From: an uncultured Lachnospiraceae bacterium
GTDB lineage: Bacteria; Bacillota; Clostridia; Lachnospirales; Lachnospiraceae
NCBI GenBank assembly: GCA_946403625.1
Contig: CAMJAP010000011.1
Span: forward strand, 1 to 56,089
Reading direction: 5' to 3'
DNA: 56,089 bases
The translations under genes were made by a program, and so were the position numbers. Below the pieces are notes generated by a model. The model was not told the DNA's origin and made no database searches. It saw only the letters and a program-made list of their open reading frames with translations. Shown here one piece after another: positions 26,186-33,912 of this stretch; the first letter of the stretch is position 1; every line of letters begins with the position of its first letter.

Positions 26186-28573
26186 ATGAAAAGTAATAAA
26201 GGATACACACTTGTAGAACTCCTTGTGGCGGTTGCCTTGTTATTGGTCGTTATGGCAGAGGTTGGTGCGTTGATGATCAATAGCCAGAATCTGTATAGCC
26301 ACGGGTTTTATGAGGTGAATCTGCAGGAAGAATCGCAGCTGGTAATTCAGCAGATTGAAGATCTGTTAATGGGGGCAGCGATAGATGTACAGTATGAAAC
26401 CAAGACCTATAATGGGATTGATTCGGATGTACTTACTATTGTGACTGCGGAACCGAGATTAAGTGCAACTGGCGTGCCGACCGGTGATTATGATGAAGTG
26501 ACATATAAGATCGGCTTAGCTTTTGATGTTCAGAGAAGTGACGGTACTTTGCCCGGAGGCGGCGTTGTACGACCGAGTGATGATTTCGGTACGGAGTATC
26601 ATAAGTTTGATTCATTAGTAATGTCCAGACAGGTGGGAACCGGAGATGCGACATATTCGACTATGGCAGAAGGTGTTAGATCTCTTCGCGTGTATGTTTT
26701 CCAAGAAAAGAGTTCCGGTGCTGTAACAGATGAGTATCTGCAGAATTACAAAGACGGTGACTATGTAACAATTTATCTGGAAATGCAGAATGAGCAGTAT
26801 TCTTATAAAACGGATACTTCTGCACACAGTATTTACCTTCGTAATATGCCTGGTTCCGGCGGAACGCCGAAGCCGACGGTCAGCCCGGTCAGTGGTGGCG
26901 GTAATAATGACAAGGTTGTGAATGTACTGCGTGAGCATACTTTTGATCTGCATGATTATGTAGGGGATGATTATGTTGAGTTCAAGTGGAAAGAAATAAA
27001 CGGCAGTACAGCAAAATATACATTAGGAACATCTACCGGTAAGTTGTCATGTGTTGAATCGCTGAATAAAAACTGGACGGATGAAGTACCGATGGGCAAC
27101 GCTGTGATTTTGGCAAAAAAAGCCGGGGCGGATTGGAGTGATTCAATTGAAATCCAGATGTATACTGAAAAAGTAACTTTTTCAAATATGCCGTTGTATA
27201 TTTATGACAATATGACTGCAGAAGCAACAAGCGTTTTCCCAATTACCGGTATTTGTCCTGATGACGCAACGAAAGTTAATATTGTTCCGGTAATGGTTCT
27301 TAAGAAACTTCCGGCATCAGCAGATGCGTTTCAATTTGATGATTCCTGGGGATGCGGAAAAGAAATAGACTGTAAAGTAAGCCCTGCACCGACTGAATGG
27401 TTTCAGCAAGTTCTTTGGAAGGGACTCCAGATCGATGAAGATGGAAATACAATTGTTAACACTGATGGTAATGCAATTACAATGTCAAACTATGCTGATT
27501 CCAGTATGAAAACAGTTGCAATACCGCAGAGCGGAATATTGCATTATTCAACTTATACTCATACAGGCGGAAATACACTTTCTGCAGGAGGAACTTTAGG
27601 GGCTAATTATTCACTGGTGACTAATAATGCTGACTTCTTGAATCTGGGTGGTGGAAATGCTACATATCATTATGGTACATTATGTACTCATGATGCAAAT
27701 TGTGTAGTAATGCATACGACAACACATCTGCCTAACAATGTACCTGAATATTGGCAGAAAGTGGTAGAAGATTGTGAAGGATTTATTGCTTTAAGATTCA
27801 AGATGGAATGGGCGCATATGGGTACAAATACCTGTGAGTTTTATGGATATTGGTATCCGCAGCAAAGTGGTACAGCTGCTCAGCATGATAAGATCATGGA
27901 AAGAATTGCTACGGTTTACGGTGGAGCTGATGGTACAGAGTACAACTTTGTGGTAACAACACCGACAGCCTATCCGACACCGCCTCTGGGTGCATCCGGA
28001 GCAGCAGCAGGATCCAACTTGGAATCTACCGGTGTTAGTCTGATAAGTACTACGGAAGGATTGATTACCATTAAGAATACCGGTACTGCAAACAGTGGTA
28101 GCAGTAGTTGGACATTCACGGTAGATGCCGGAATTTCATTGGAGTCTATTAGTTGTTCGACTACCGGTTTTGGTATGAGCTGTAGCGGTAATATAATTAC
28201 GATTACCGGTTATACTGATATTGCAGCAGGTGATGAAGTAGATCTGGCATTTACTTATACCAAGGCGCCCGAGCCGTTAACAATACCGGACGGTAGCGGT
28301 GGATATGCATTGTCCGGAAGAAATGCCTGGGCAGATAATGCACAATATAATGTATCCTTTACTAACCCGACAGGAAACAAGATTTCTTCTATTACAGTAA
28401 CAATGCATGTTACAGCAGGAACTGTTACAACTATTGGCGGTGGATGTACGGGAACTGTTAGTGGAGATACACTTACTGTAACATTTGATAATTATGGTAA
28501 TGGTATTCCGGCCGGAGGAACGGTATCTACAAACATTGCGCTTAGTGGTGCAGGAGATATTGAGATTAACTGA
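26186..28573 (+). CDS. PilW/GspJ-like minor pilin with tandem CBM2-like C-terminal domains (795 aa)
   Basis: Leader MKSNKG, mature YTLVELLVAVALLLVVMAEV with Glu at +5, then LQEESQLVIQQIEDLLMGA, which resembles PilW/GspJ. ATG at 26186 is preferred to GTG at 26162 because AAGGAGG precedes it. After a GSGGTPKPTVSP linker (near 225) come Ig-like and unique domains. The last 185 residues hold two similar beta-sandwich repeats: about 610-693 (IKNTGTANSGSSSWTFTV) and about 700-795 (VSFTNPTGNKISSITVTM, then NGIPAGGTVSTNI). Their order of motifs recalls family 2 carbohydrate-binding modules. Only one Trp is placed as expected in each repeat, so sugar binding is not shown. At 795 residues it is a candidate pilus-tip adhesin. 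It ends the operon before a terminator. Confidence 0.8.
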   Translation: MKSNKGYTLVELLVAVALLLVVMAEVGALMINSQNLYSHGFYEVNLQEESQLVIQQIEDLLMGAAIDVQYETKTYNGIDSDVLTIVTAEPRLSATGVPTGDYDEVTYKIGLAFDVQRSDGTLPGGGVVRPSDDFGTEYHKFDSLVMSRQVGTGDATYSTMAEGVRSLRVYVFQEKSSGAVTDEYLQNYKDGDYVTIYLEMQNEQYSYKTDTSAHSIYLRNMPGSGGTPKPTVSPVSGGGNNDKVVNVLREHTFDLHDYVGDDYVEFKWKEINGSTAKYTLGTSTGKLSCVESLNKNWTDEVPMGNAVILAKKAGADWSDSIEIQMYTEKVTFSNMPLYIYDNMTAEATSVFPITGICPDDATKVNIVPVMVLKKLPASADAFQFDDSWGCGKEIDCKVSPAPTEWFQQVLWKGLQIDEDGNTIVNTDGNAITMSNYADSSMKTVAIPQSGILHYSTYTHTGGNTLSAGGTLGANYSLVTNNADFLNLGGGNATYHYGTLCTHDANCVVMHTTTHLPNNVPEYWQKVVEDCEGFIALRFKMEWAHMGTNTCEFYGYWYPQQSGTAAQHDKIMERIATVYGGADGTEYNFVVTTPTAYPTPPLGASGAAAGSNLESTGVSLISTTEGLITIKNTGTANSGSSSWTFTVDAGISLESISCSTTGFGMSCSGNIITITGYTDIAAGDEVDLAFTYTKAPEPLTIPDGSGGYALSGRNAWADNAQYNVSFTNPTGNKISSITVTMHVTAGTVTTIGGGCTGTVSGDTLTVTFDNYGNGIPAGGTVSTNIALSGAGDIEIN

Positions 28574-28611
28574 TGCCACGTAGATGTATTATAATTGGAT
28601 AAATTAAGATC

Positions 28612-28645
28612 AAAAGGGAGCAGCCTCGCGCGGCTCCCTTTTTAT
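28612..28645 (+). terminator. Rho-independent terminator of the pilus operon
   Basis: GGGAGC (28616-28621) pairs with GCTCCC (28633-28638), with an A tract upstream pairing with the T tract after it (TTTTT, 28639-28643). Confidence 0.85.
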
Positions 28646-28705
28646 AATTGTATAAGACATCTTTTACAAAACAAAAAATTCACCATTTTGTTCACACAAT
28701 TTTAC

Positions 28706-28734
28706 TTGCATTATAATTTCTTTTATAGTATATT
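28706..28734 (+). promoter_or_regulatory. Promoter region of topA-codY
   Basis: TTGCAT (28706-28711), 17 bases, TATATT (28729-28734). An overlapping alternative uses TTGTTC (28688-28693) with TATAAT (28712-28717) at 18 bases. Which one is used cannot be settled by reading. Confidence 0.6.
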
Positions 28735-28809
28735 GTAGAGCGTGACATCATATTGAGAAAAATACTGCCCGAAGAGAAGGGGCAGAAAGAAGCAGTTGAA
28801 GGAGTTAGT

Positions 28810-30858
28810 ATGGCAAAGAACCTGGTCATTGTGGAGTCGCCTGCAAAGGTAAAGACCATCAAGAAGTTTTTAGGAACGAATTATGAAGTGCTGGCAAGTA
28901 ACGGACATGTTCGTGATTTGCCGAAATCAACACTGGGCATCGATGTAGAGCACGACTATGAGCCGAAGTATATCACGATCCGCGGTAAGGGAGATGTGCT
29001 AGCAAAGCTTCGGAAAGAGGTAAAGAAGGCAGATAATATCTATCTCGCAACCGACCCCGATCGTGAGGGAGAGGCGATCAGCTGGCATTTGTATGAAGCG
29101 CTGAAATTGGGCGAGAAGAAGGTGCATCGTATCACATTCAACGAGATCACCAAGAATGCGGTGAAAGAGTCCTTGAAGCATCCCAGAGATATCGATATGG
29201 ACCTGGTAGACGCACAGCAGGCAAGGCGTATTTTGGACCGTATGGTAGGTTATCGTATTTCGCCGTTGCTGTGGGCCAAGATCAAAAGAGGGCTCTCTGC
29301 GGGGCGTGTACAGTCCGTAGCACTGCGCATCATCTGCGACCGCGAGGATGAGATCGCTGCATTCATCCCGAAGGAATACTGGACATTAGAAGCGATCCTG
29401 AAAGCGGGATCCGGCAAGAAGAACTTTACGGCATCCTTCTATAGCGATGAGAACGGCAAGAAGACCATTGACAGCAAGGCAGAGGCGGACAGGATCGAAG
29501 CATTGCTACAGGGGGCAGAATTCGCCATTCAGGAGGTAAAGCACGGCGAGCGTACCAGAAAGACACCGCTGCCGTTTACGACCTCTACGCTGCAGCAGGA
29601 GGCCAGTAAGGCGCTGAACTATTCCACGCAGAAGACGATGCGTACGGCACAGAGTTTGTACGAGGACGGTTATATTTCCTATCTGCGTACGGATTCCACC
29701 CGTGTATCGGAAGAGGCCGCTGCGATGGCACACGACTATATCGTGGCACAGTTTGGCGAATCGTATTTAAAGGCGGAAGGCGCGGCAAAGAAGGACGATA
29801 AGAAGATCCAGGATGCGCACGAAGCCATTCGTCCGACCGATATCTCCAAAACACCGGAGATGCTCAAGGCAAAGCTGCCGAGAGAGCAGTATCGCCTGTA
29901 TCAGTTGATCTGGAAGCGTTTTGCAGCCAGCCAGATGGCTCCGGCAGTTTACGACACGCTTTCGATGAAACTGAAGGCAAAGGGGATCACATTTTCCGCA
30001 AGTGCATCCGGCATCCGTTTTGACGGTTTTATGAAGGTCTATACCGATACGGAGAACGAGAAAGCGGAAAACAGCTTTTTGCTTAAGGATGTGGATGAAA
30101 AGACCAAGATCAGTTTTGATTCCCTGGAGAAGAAGCAGCACTTTACCCAGCCGCCTGCGCATTATACCGAAGCAAGCCTGGTACGCGCACTGGAGGAACT
30201 GGGCATCGGCAGACCGTCTACATATTCGCCGACGATCACGACCATTTTGGGGCGCCGCTATATATTGAAGGAAAACAAAAATCTGTATGTCTCAGAGCTT
30301 GGTGAAGTCGTTAACAAGGTTATGAAGGACGAGTTCCCGGCAATCGTGGATGTGAAGTTTACGGCTACGATGGAAGGCCTGCTGGACAGCGTAGGAGAGG
30401 GCAGCACCAATTGGCGGACGATCATCTCCAATTTCTATCCGGACCTGGATGAGGCGGTAAAGCACGCGGAAGAGGAAATGTCGCATATTGAGATCCGCGA
30501 TGAGGAATCGGATGTCGAGTGCGAGAATTGCGGCCGTAAGATGGTGATCAAGTACGGACCGCACGGAAGATTCCTGGCTTGCCCGGGATTTCCGGAGTGC
30601 CGCAATACCAAGCCGTATTATGAAAAGGTCGGAGTGGCTTGCCCGAAGTGCGGTAAAGAAGTCGTCATTCGTATGACGAAAAAAGGACGTCGTTATTATG
30701 GCTGCGAGAACATACCGGAATGCGATTTTATGGTATGGAACCGGCCGGTAAAGGAAAAATGTCCGCAGTGCGGCGGTGTGATGCTCAGAAAGGGCAGCAA
30801 ACTGGTGTGTGCGGATGAACAATGTGGTTACGTGGGGGAAGTAAAGGAAGATGAGTAG
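28810..30858 (+). CDS. topA: DNA topoisomerase I
   Basis: A type IA topoisomerase of 682 residues. The ATG at 28810 follows GAAGGAG and starts the canonical MAKNLVIVESPAKVKTI; an upstream in-frame start adds 19 unsupported residues. The Toprim domain spans 4-110 with ATDPDREGE (80-88). The catalytic tyrosine is Tyr291 in ISYLRTDSTR (289-298). Three C-terminal zinc-finger modules begin CENCGRKM, CPKCGKEV and CPQCGGVM. The enzyme relaxes negative supercoils in the cytoplasm. codY starts 8 bases before its stop, so the two are co-transcribed and translationally coupled. Confidence 0.97.
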   Translation: MAKNLVIVESPAKVKTIKKFLGTNYEVLASNGHVRDLPKSTLGIDVEHDYEPKYITIRGKGDVLAKLRKEVKKADNIYLATDPDREGEAISWHLYEALKLGEKKVHRITFNEITKNAVKESLKHPRDIDMDLVDAQQARRILDRMVGYRISPLLWAKIKRGLSAGRVQSVALRIICDREDEIAAFIPKEYWTLEAILKAGSGKKNFTASFYSDENGKKTIDSKAEADRIEALLQGAEFAIQEVKHGERTRKTPLPFTTSTLQQEASKALNYSTQKTMRTAQSLYEDGYISYLRTDSTRVSEEAAAMAHDYIVAQFGESYLKAEGAAKKDDKKIQDAHEAIRPTDISKTPEMLKAKLPREQYRLYQLIWKRFAASQMAPAVYDTLSMKLKAKGITFSASASGIRFDGFMKVYTDTENEKAENSFLLKDVDEKTKISFDSLEKKQHFTQPPAHYTEASLVRALEELGIGRPSTYSPTITTILGRRYILKENKNLYVSELGEVVNKVMKDEFPAIVDVKFTATMEGLLDSVGEGSTNWRTIISNFYPDLDEAVKHAEEEMSHIEIRDEESDVECENCGRKMVIKYGPHGRFLACPGFPECRNTKPYYEKVGVACPKCGKEVVIRMTKKGRRYYGCENIPECDFMVWNRPVKEKCPQCGGVMLRKGSKLVCADEQCGYVGEVKEDE

Positions 30859-31639
30859 TATTGCATTATTGGATAAAACCAGAAAGATAGGAAGACTGTT
30901 GCACAATAACCTGTCATGTAAGGTGGTGTTTTCGGACATCTGCGATGTTATACAGGATGTGCTGGCTTCCGATGTATTTGTGTTCAGTAGGCGCGGTAAG
31001 GTGCTGGGTTGTTCACAGGCAAAAGGCGTGCAGCGCATCGGCGAATTGCTGGCGTATGAAGAAGGCGAATTGATCGATAAGAGCCTGAATGAGCGTTTTC
31101 TTTCGATCCTGTCCACACAGGATAATGTGAACCTGATGACATTGGGCTTTTCGACCGATGTGGCTACGGAGGGAGCACGCTATCACGCAGTGGCATCCCC
31201 GATCATTATCGGTGGTGAGCGATTGGGTACTTTGTTCCTATATAAAGATCGCGGCTGGTATGATATGGATGATATCATCCTGGTGGAATACGCCGTATCG
31301 GTGATCGGTCTGGAATTGATGCGTTCGCTGACGGAAGAAGCGGATGAGAGTGACCGCCGTGAGCAGGTGGTACACGCAGCACTGGAAGCAATGACCAAGT
31401 CGGAGCGTAAGGCGGCATCGGCGATCCTGAGCCAGGTAAAGCCGGGCGAGGAAGCGCTGGTTGTCACCAGTCACGTGGCAGAAGAGATCGAGATCGCCAG
31501 ATCCGTTGTGGTCAACGCGGTGCGTAAGCTGGAAGGCGCTGGCATTATCGAGACCCATTCTGCCGGCGTAAAGGGAACCCGTGTAAAGGTTGTTAATGAT
31601 GTGATCTTTGCAACGGATATCGTGCGGAAAAAGCGATAA
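30851..31639 (+). CDS. codY: GTP-sensing global regulator CodY
   Basis: A 262-residue CodY of normal length. The N-terminal GAF domain (about 1-155) senses branched-chain amino acids in this family, and the C-terminal winged helix includes ARSVVVNAVRKLEGAGIIE (216-234) followed by VKGTRVKVVND, very close to the Bacillus motif. CodY with GTP represses nutrient-limitation genes, often including motility and competence genes, which are its neighbours here; a direct link is inference. The ATG lies within the end of topA, and a terminator follows at 31662. Confidence 0.97.
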   Translation: MSSIALLDKTRKIGRLLHNNLSCKVVFSDICDVIQDVLASDVFVFSRRGKVLGCSQAKGVQRIGELLAYEEGELIDKSLNERFLSILSTQDNVNLMTLGFSTDVATEGARYHAVASPIIIGGERLGTLFLYKDRGWYDMDDIILVEYAVSVIGLELMRSLTEEADESDRREQVVHAALEAMTKSERKAASAILSQVKPGEEALVVTSHVAEEIEIARSVVVNAVRKLEGAGIIETHSAGVKGTRVKVVNDVIFATDIVRKKR

Positions 31640-31661
31640 GAAGAGCAAAAATGTAACAATA

Positions 31662-31695
31662 GCCCCCGGTCATATCAGGCCGGGGGCATATTTTA
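31662..31695 (+). terminator. Rho-independent terminator after codY
   Basis: GCCCCCGG (31662-31669) pairs perfectly with CCGGGGGC (31680-31687), followed by ATATTTTA. Confidence 0.85.
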
Positions 31696-31740
31696 TTATA
31701 GAAGAGGAATATTTTTGGTTGAATTTTTCACAAAAACCAC

Positions 31741-31769
31741 TTGGAAAAAGTGCAAAAGTATGGTAATAT
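31741..31769 (+). promoter_or_regulatory. SigA-type promoter with extended -10, first flagellin
   Basis: TTGGAA (31741-31746), 17 bases, TAATAT (31764-31769), with TGG before the -10. The 303-base gap between codY and the flagellin gene holds the codY terminator, this promoter, a SigD-like promoter and a leader hairpin. Confidence 0.55.
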
Positions 31770-31832
31770 TTATCTATCGGCACGGAAGCTGATCGACTTT
31801 GAAAAAAGATAAAATTTTTTCAAGAACGGTAT

Positions 31833-31859
31833 TAAGTATTGGGAGATCTCTTCCGATAC
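31833..31859 (+). promoter_or_regulatory. SigD (sigma-28)-type promoter of the first flagellin
   Basis: TAAG (31833-31836), exactly 15 bases, TCCGATAC (31852-31859), against the sigma-28 consensus TAAA-N15-GCCGATAT. It leaves a leader of about 75 bases before the flagellin ATG. Confidence 0.8.
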
Positions 31860-31899
31860 ATATAATACAAGCGGGGTAGAACCCCAAAAACCAATCAAC

Positions 31900-31915
31900 G
31901 TGGCAAGGACGCCAC
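31900..31915 (+). promoter_or_regulatory. CsrA-type hairpin in the flagellin leader
   Basis: Arms GTGGC (31900-31904) and GCCAC (31911-31915) present AAGGAC in the loop, and a second GGA-rich site is the ribosome binding site AAGGAGGA (31928-31935). The pairing of an ANGGA loop with a GGA in the ribosome binding site is the plan of CsrA-controlled flagellin leaders such as Bacillus hag. Confidence 0.65.
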
Positions 31916-31942
31916 TCAAACAAATTCAAGGAGGAATGAGTT

Positions 31943-32770
31943 ATGGTAGTACAGCACAATTTAAGAGCAATGAACAGCAACAGACAGTTAGGTCTTACGA
32001 CCAGCGCGCAGGCGAAGTCCACTGAGAAGTTGTCTTCCGGTTATCGCGTAAACCGTGCAGCAGATGATGCAGCAGGTTTGGCTATCTCCGAAAAGATGAG
32101 ACGTCAGGTTAAGGGTCTTACCCAGGCTTCCCGTAATGCACAGGATGGTATTTCCGCAGTGCAGACCGCAGAAGGTGCATTGACTGAAGTGCACGATATG
32201 CTGCAGAGAATGAACGTTCTTGCTAACCAGGCTTCCAACGGAACCAATACTTCTACTGACCGTGCATACCTTCAGCAGGAGTTCAAGGCTCTTCAGAGCG
32301 AGATCGACCGTGTAGCCAGCACCACTACTTTCAACGAGAAGAATCTGCTTACAGGTTCCTTCAGCGATGTAAAGCTTCAGGTAGGTGCAGAGGCTGGCCA
32401 GTTCATCACCGTTAAGATTCAGGCTATGAAGGCTTCCAATCTGGGTGTTGCATCGACCGGTACCAACAAGGTTAGCATTTCTACTTCTGCAAGTGCACAG
32501 ACCGCAATCACCAGCGTTAAAGAAGCACTCAAGAGTGTTTCCTCTATGAGAGCTGATCTCGGTGCTGTTCAGAACCGTCTGGAGCACACCATCAAGAATC
32601 TGGATAACGTAGTTGAGAATACTACCGCAGCAGAGAGCCAGATCAGAGATACCGATATGGCTACAGAGATGGTTGCTTACAGCAACAACAACATTCTGGC
32701 TCAGGCTGGTACGTCTATGTTGGCACAGTCCAATCAGGCAAACCAAAGCGTTCTGTCGCTGCTTGGCTAA
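31943..32770 (+). CDS. fliC: Flagellin, short form (275 aa)
   Basis: A minimal flagellin with only the conserved D0 and D1 parts. The N-terminus MVVQHNLRAMNSNRQLG leads to STEKLSSGYRVNRAADDAAG and SEKMRRQVKGL; the C-terminus has QNRLEHTIKNL, ESQIRDTDMATEMV and ends QANQSVLSLLG. No D2/D3 domain is present. The central surface region (about 140-200) is rich in Ser and Thr, possible O-glycosylation sites for the enzymes encoded just downstream. It has a very strong AAGGAGGA ribosome binding site, SigD and SigA promoters, and its own terminator at 32810, as fits a highly expressed structural gene. Confidence 0.97.
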   Translation: MVVQHNLRAMNSNRQLGLTTSAQAKSTEKLSSGYRVNRAADDAAGLAISEKMRRQVKGLTQASRNAQDGISAVQTAEGALTEVHDMLQRMNVLANQASNGTNTSTDRAYLQQEFKALQSEIDRVASTTTFNEKNLLTGSFSDVKLQVGAEAGQFITVKIQAMKASNLGVASTGTNKVSISTSASAQTAITSVKEALKSVSSMRADLGAVQNRLEHTIKNLDNVVENTTAAESQIRDTDMATEMVAYSNNNILAQAGTSMLAQSNQANQSVLSLLG

Positions 32771-32809
32771 TTAGGAATGTTGCAGATTGTATCATTCAAT
32801 TGCTCATCG

Positions 32810-32836
32810 AAAGGCCGTCCGAATGGACGGCCTTTT
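32810..32836 (+). terminator. Rho-independent terminator of the first flagellin
   Basis: AAAGGCCGTCC (32810-32820), loop GAAT, GGACGGCC followed by TTTT (32825-32836). Confidence 0.9.
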
Positions 32837-32848
32837 ATTGTAGATGTG

Positions 32849-32877
32849 TGGTTTTTACGGGCAATTTATGGTATACT
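32849..32877 (+). promoter_or_regulatory. Promoter of the flagellar glycosylation operon
   Basis: TATACT (32872-32877) with TGG before it (extended -10) and a weak -35, TGGTTT (32849-32854), at 17 bases. It lies 29 bases before the first gene at 32907. No further terminator or clear promoter was seen before 52525. Confidence 0.55.
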
Positions 32878-32906
32878 TAAATCTGTGAGATATTGGGGGG
32901 ACGGTA

Positions 32907-33878
32907 ATGGATAAAGAGAACTATGATGCGCTTGTGGTAGTGACATCAAAAGATTTCGATCGTATGCATATGCATCACCGGCGGATCGCGGAAGATCTTC
33001 CTGTGCGAAGGGTTTTGTTCTGCGGAAATGAAGCAACCGGAAAAGCTTTGCAGCGCGAGATCGAAGAGGGTGTCTTCCGGGGCTGTGAAGACCGGGTTGG
33101 TTTTATTGCCGAAGACGAGATCCTATCCATTGCGGAGGTACGAAGTCTGTGGGAAAGCCTGGAAAGAGAATACCTGCCGGAAGAAGAACGAAATAAGGTA
33201 GGGGTGGGCTGGTATTATCAGCAGTTTATTAAATATGCGTATTCCTTTATTTGCAAAGACAGGTTTTATCTGGCCTGGGACGGGGATACGGTTCCTTGCA
33301 AAAAGTTTTCAATGTTTTCCGAAAACGGCGTTCCATATTTTGATTATAAGAGAGAAGTACACCAAGAGTATTTTGTTACTATGGAGAGATTGCTGGGACT
33401 GAAAAAAGTCATGGCGCCCTCATTTATTGCAGAACACATGCTTTTCCGGTGTGATATTGTTCAGGAGCTGCTTCGCGAGATCGAGGCGAATCCGCAGATC
33501 CGGGGGAGGATTTGGTGGGAAAAGATCCTTTATTCCATAAGACCGGAAAAACTGTTTCAAAACAGTTTCAGTGAGTTTGAAACCTATGGTACCTATACGG
33601 CACTGCGGCATTTGGATGAATACAGGCTGCGGGAGTGGCATTCCTTGCGTTACGCCGGTTTTTTCTTTGAGATCGATCAGGTGGAGGAAAAGGACTGGAT
33701 ATGGCTGGGAAAGGATTTTGGAGCCATCTCTTTTGAGAAGGGACATCAGGTCCGGCCGGATACCGCAAATCTGATGAATAATCCCAGATATCAGGAAAAA
33801 CTGAGTGCGCGTCAGGTGTTGGAGATCGTGCAGGAAGAGTTTGAAGAAGATAGTCTGCGTGAGATCTGGGATCAATAA
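32907..33878 (+). CDS. DUF6492-type putative glycosyltransferase (323 aa)
   Basis: A soluble protein that begins YDALVVVTSKDFDRM and holds GWYYQQFIKYAYSF (101-114), YLAWDGDTVPC (121-131) and later SFIAEHMLF. This arrangement matches the DUF6492 family as I know it; WDGDT looks like the metal-binding DxD of a GT-A fold, so a nucleotide-sugar transferase is the best guess. The same domain recurs in two fusions in this operon (43958 and 46854). It is the first gene of thirteen spaced by 10-40 bases after the flagellin gene. GGGGGGACGG precedes the ATG. Substrate unknown. Confidence 0.72.
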   Translation: MDKENYDALVVVTSKDFDRMHMHHRRIAEDLPVRRVLFCGNEATGKALQREIEEGVFRGCEDRVGFIAEDEILSIAEVRSLWESLEREYLPEEERNKVGVGWYYQQFIKYAYSFICKDRFYLAWDGDTVPCKKFSMFSENGVPYFDYKREVHQEYFVTMERLLGLKKVMAPSFIAEHMLFRCDIVQELLREIEANPQIRGRIWWEKILYSIRPEKLFQNSFSEFETYGTYTALRHLDEYRLREWHSLRYAGFFFEIDQVEEKDWIWLGKDFGAISFEKGHQVRPDTANLMNNPRYQEKLSARQVLEIVQEEFEEDSLREIWDQ

Positions 33879-33912
33879 TAACTACGGCAGATGCTTAAGT
33901 GAGGCAGAGATT

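Noticed and set aside
15765-28573. Type II secretion system
   Set aside because: The ATPase and platform proteins are shared, but a PilM/PilN/PilO set, PilX- and PilV-like pilins and a nearby PilT point to a type IV pilus; no secretin or GspC/GspL type protein is present.
31720-31745. CodY box before the flagellin gene
   Set aside because: The best stretch (AATTTTTCACAAAAA) matches only about nine of fifteen consensus bases, no better than chance in A+T-rich DNA.
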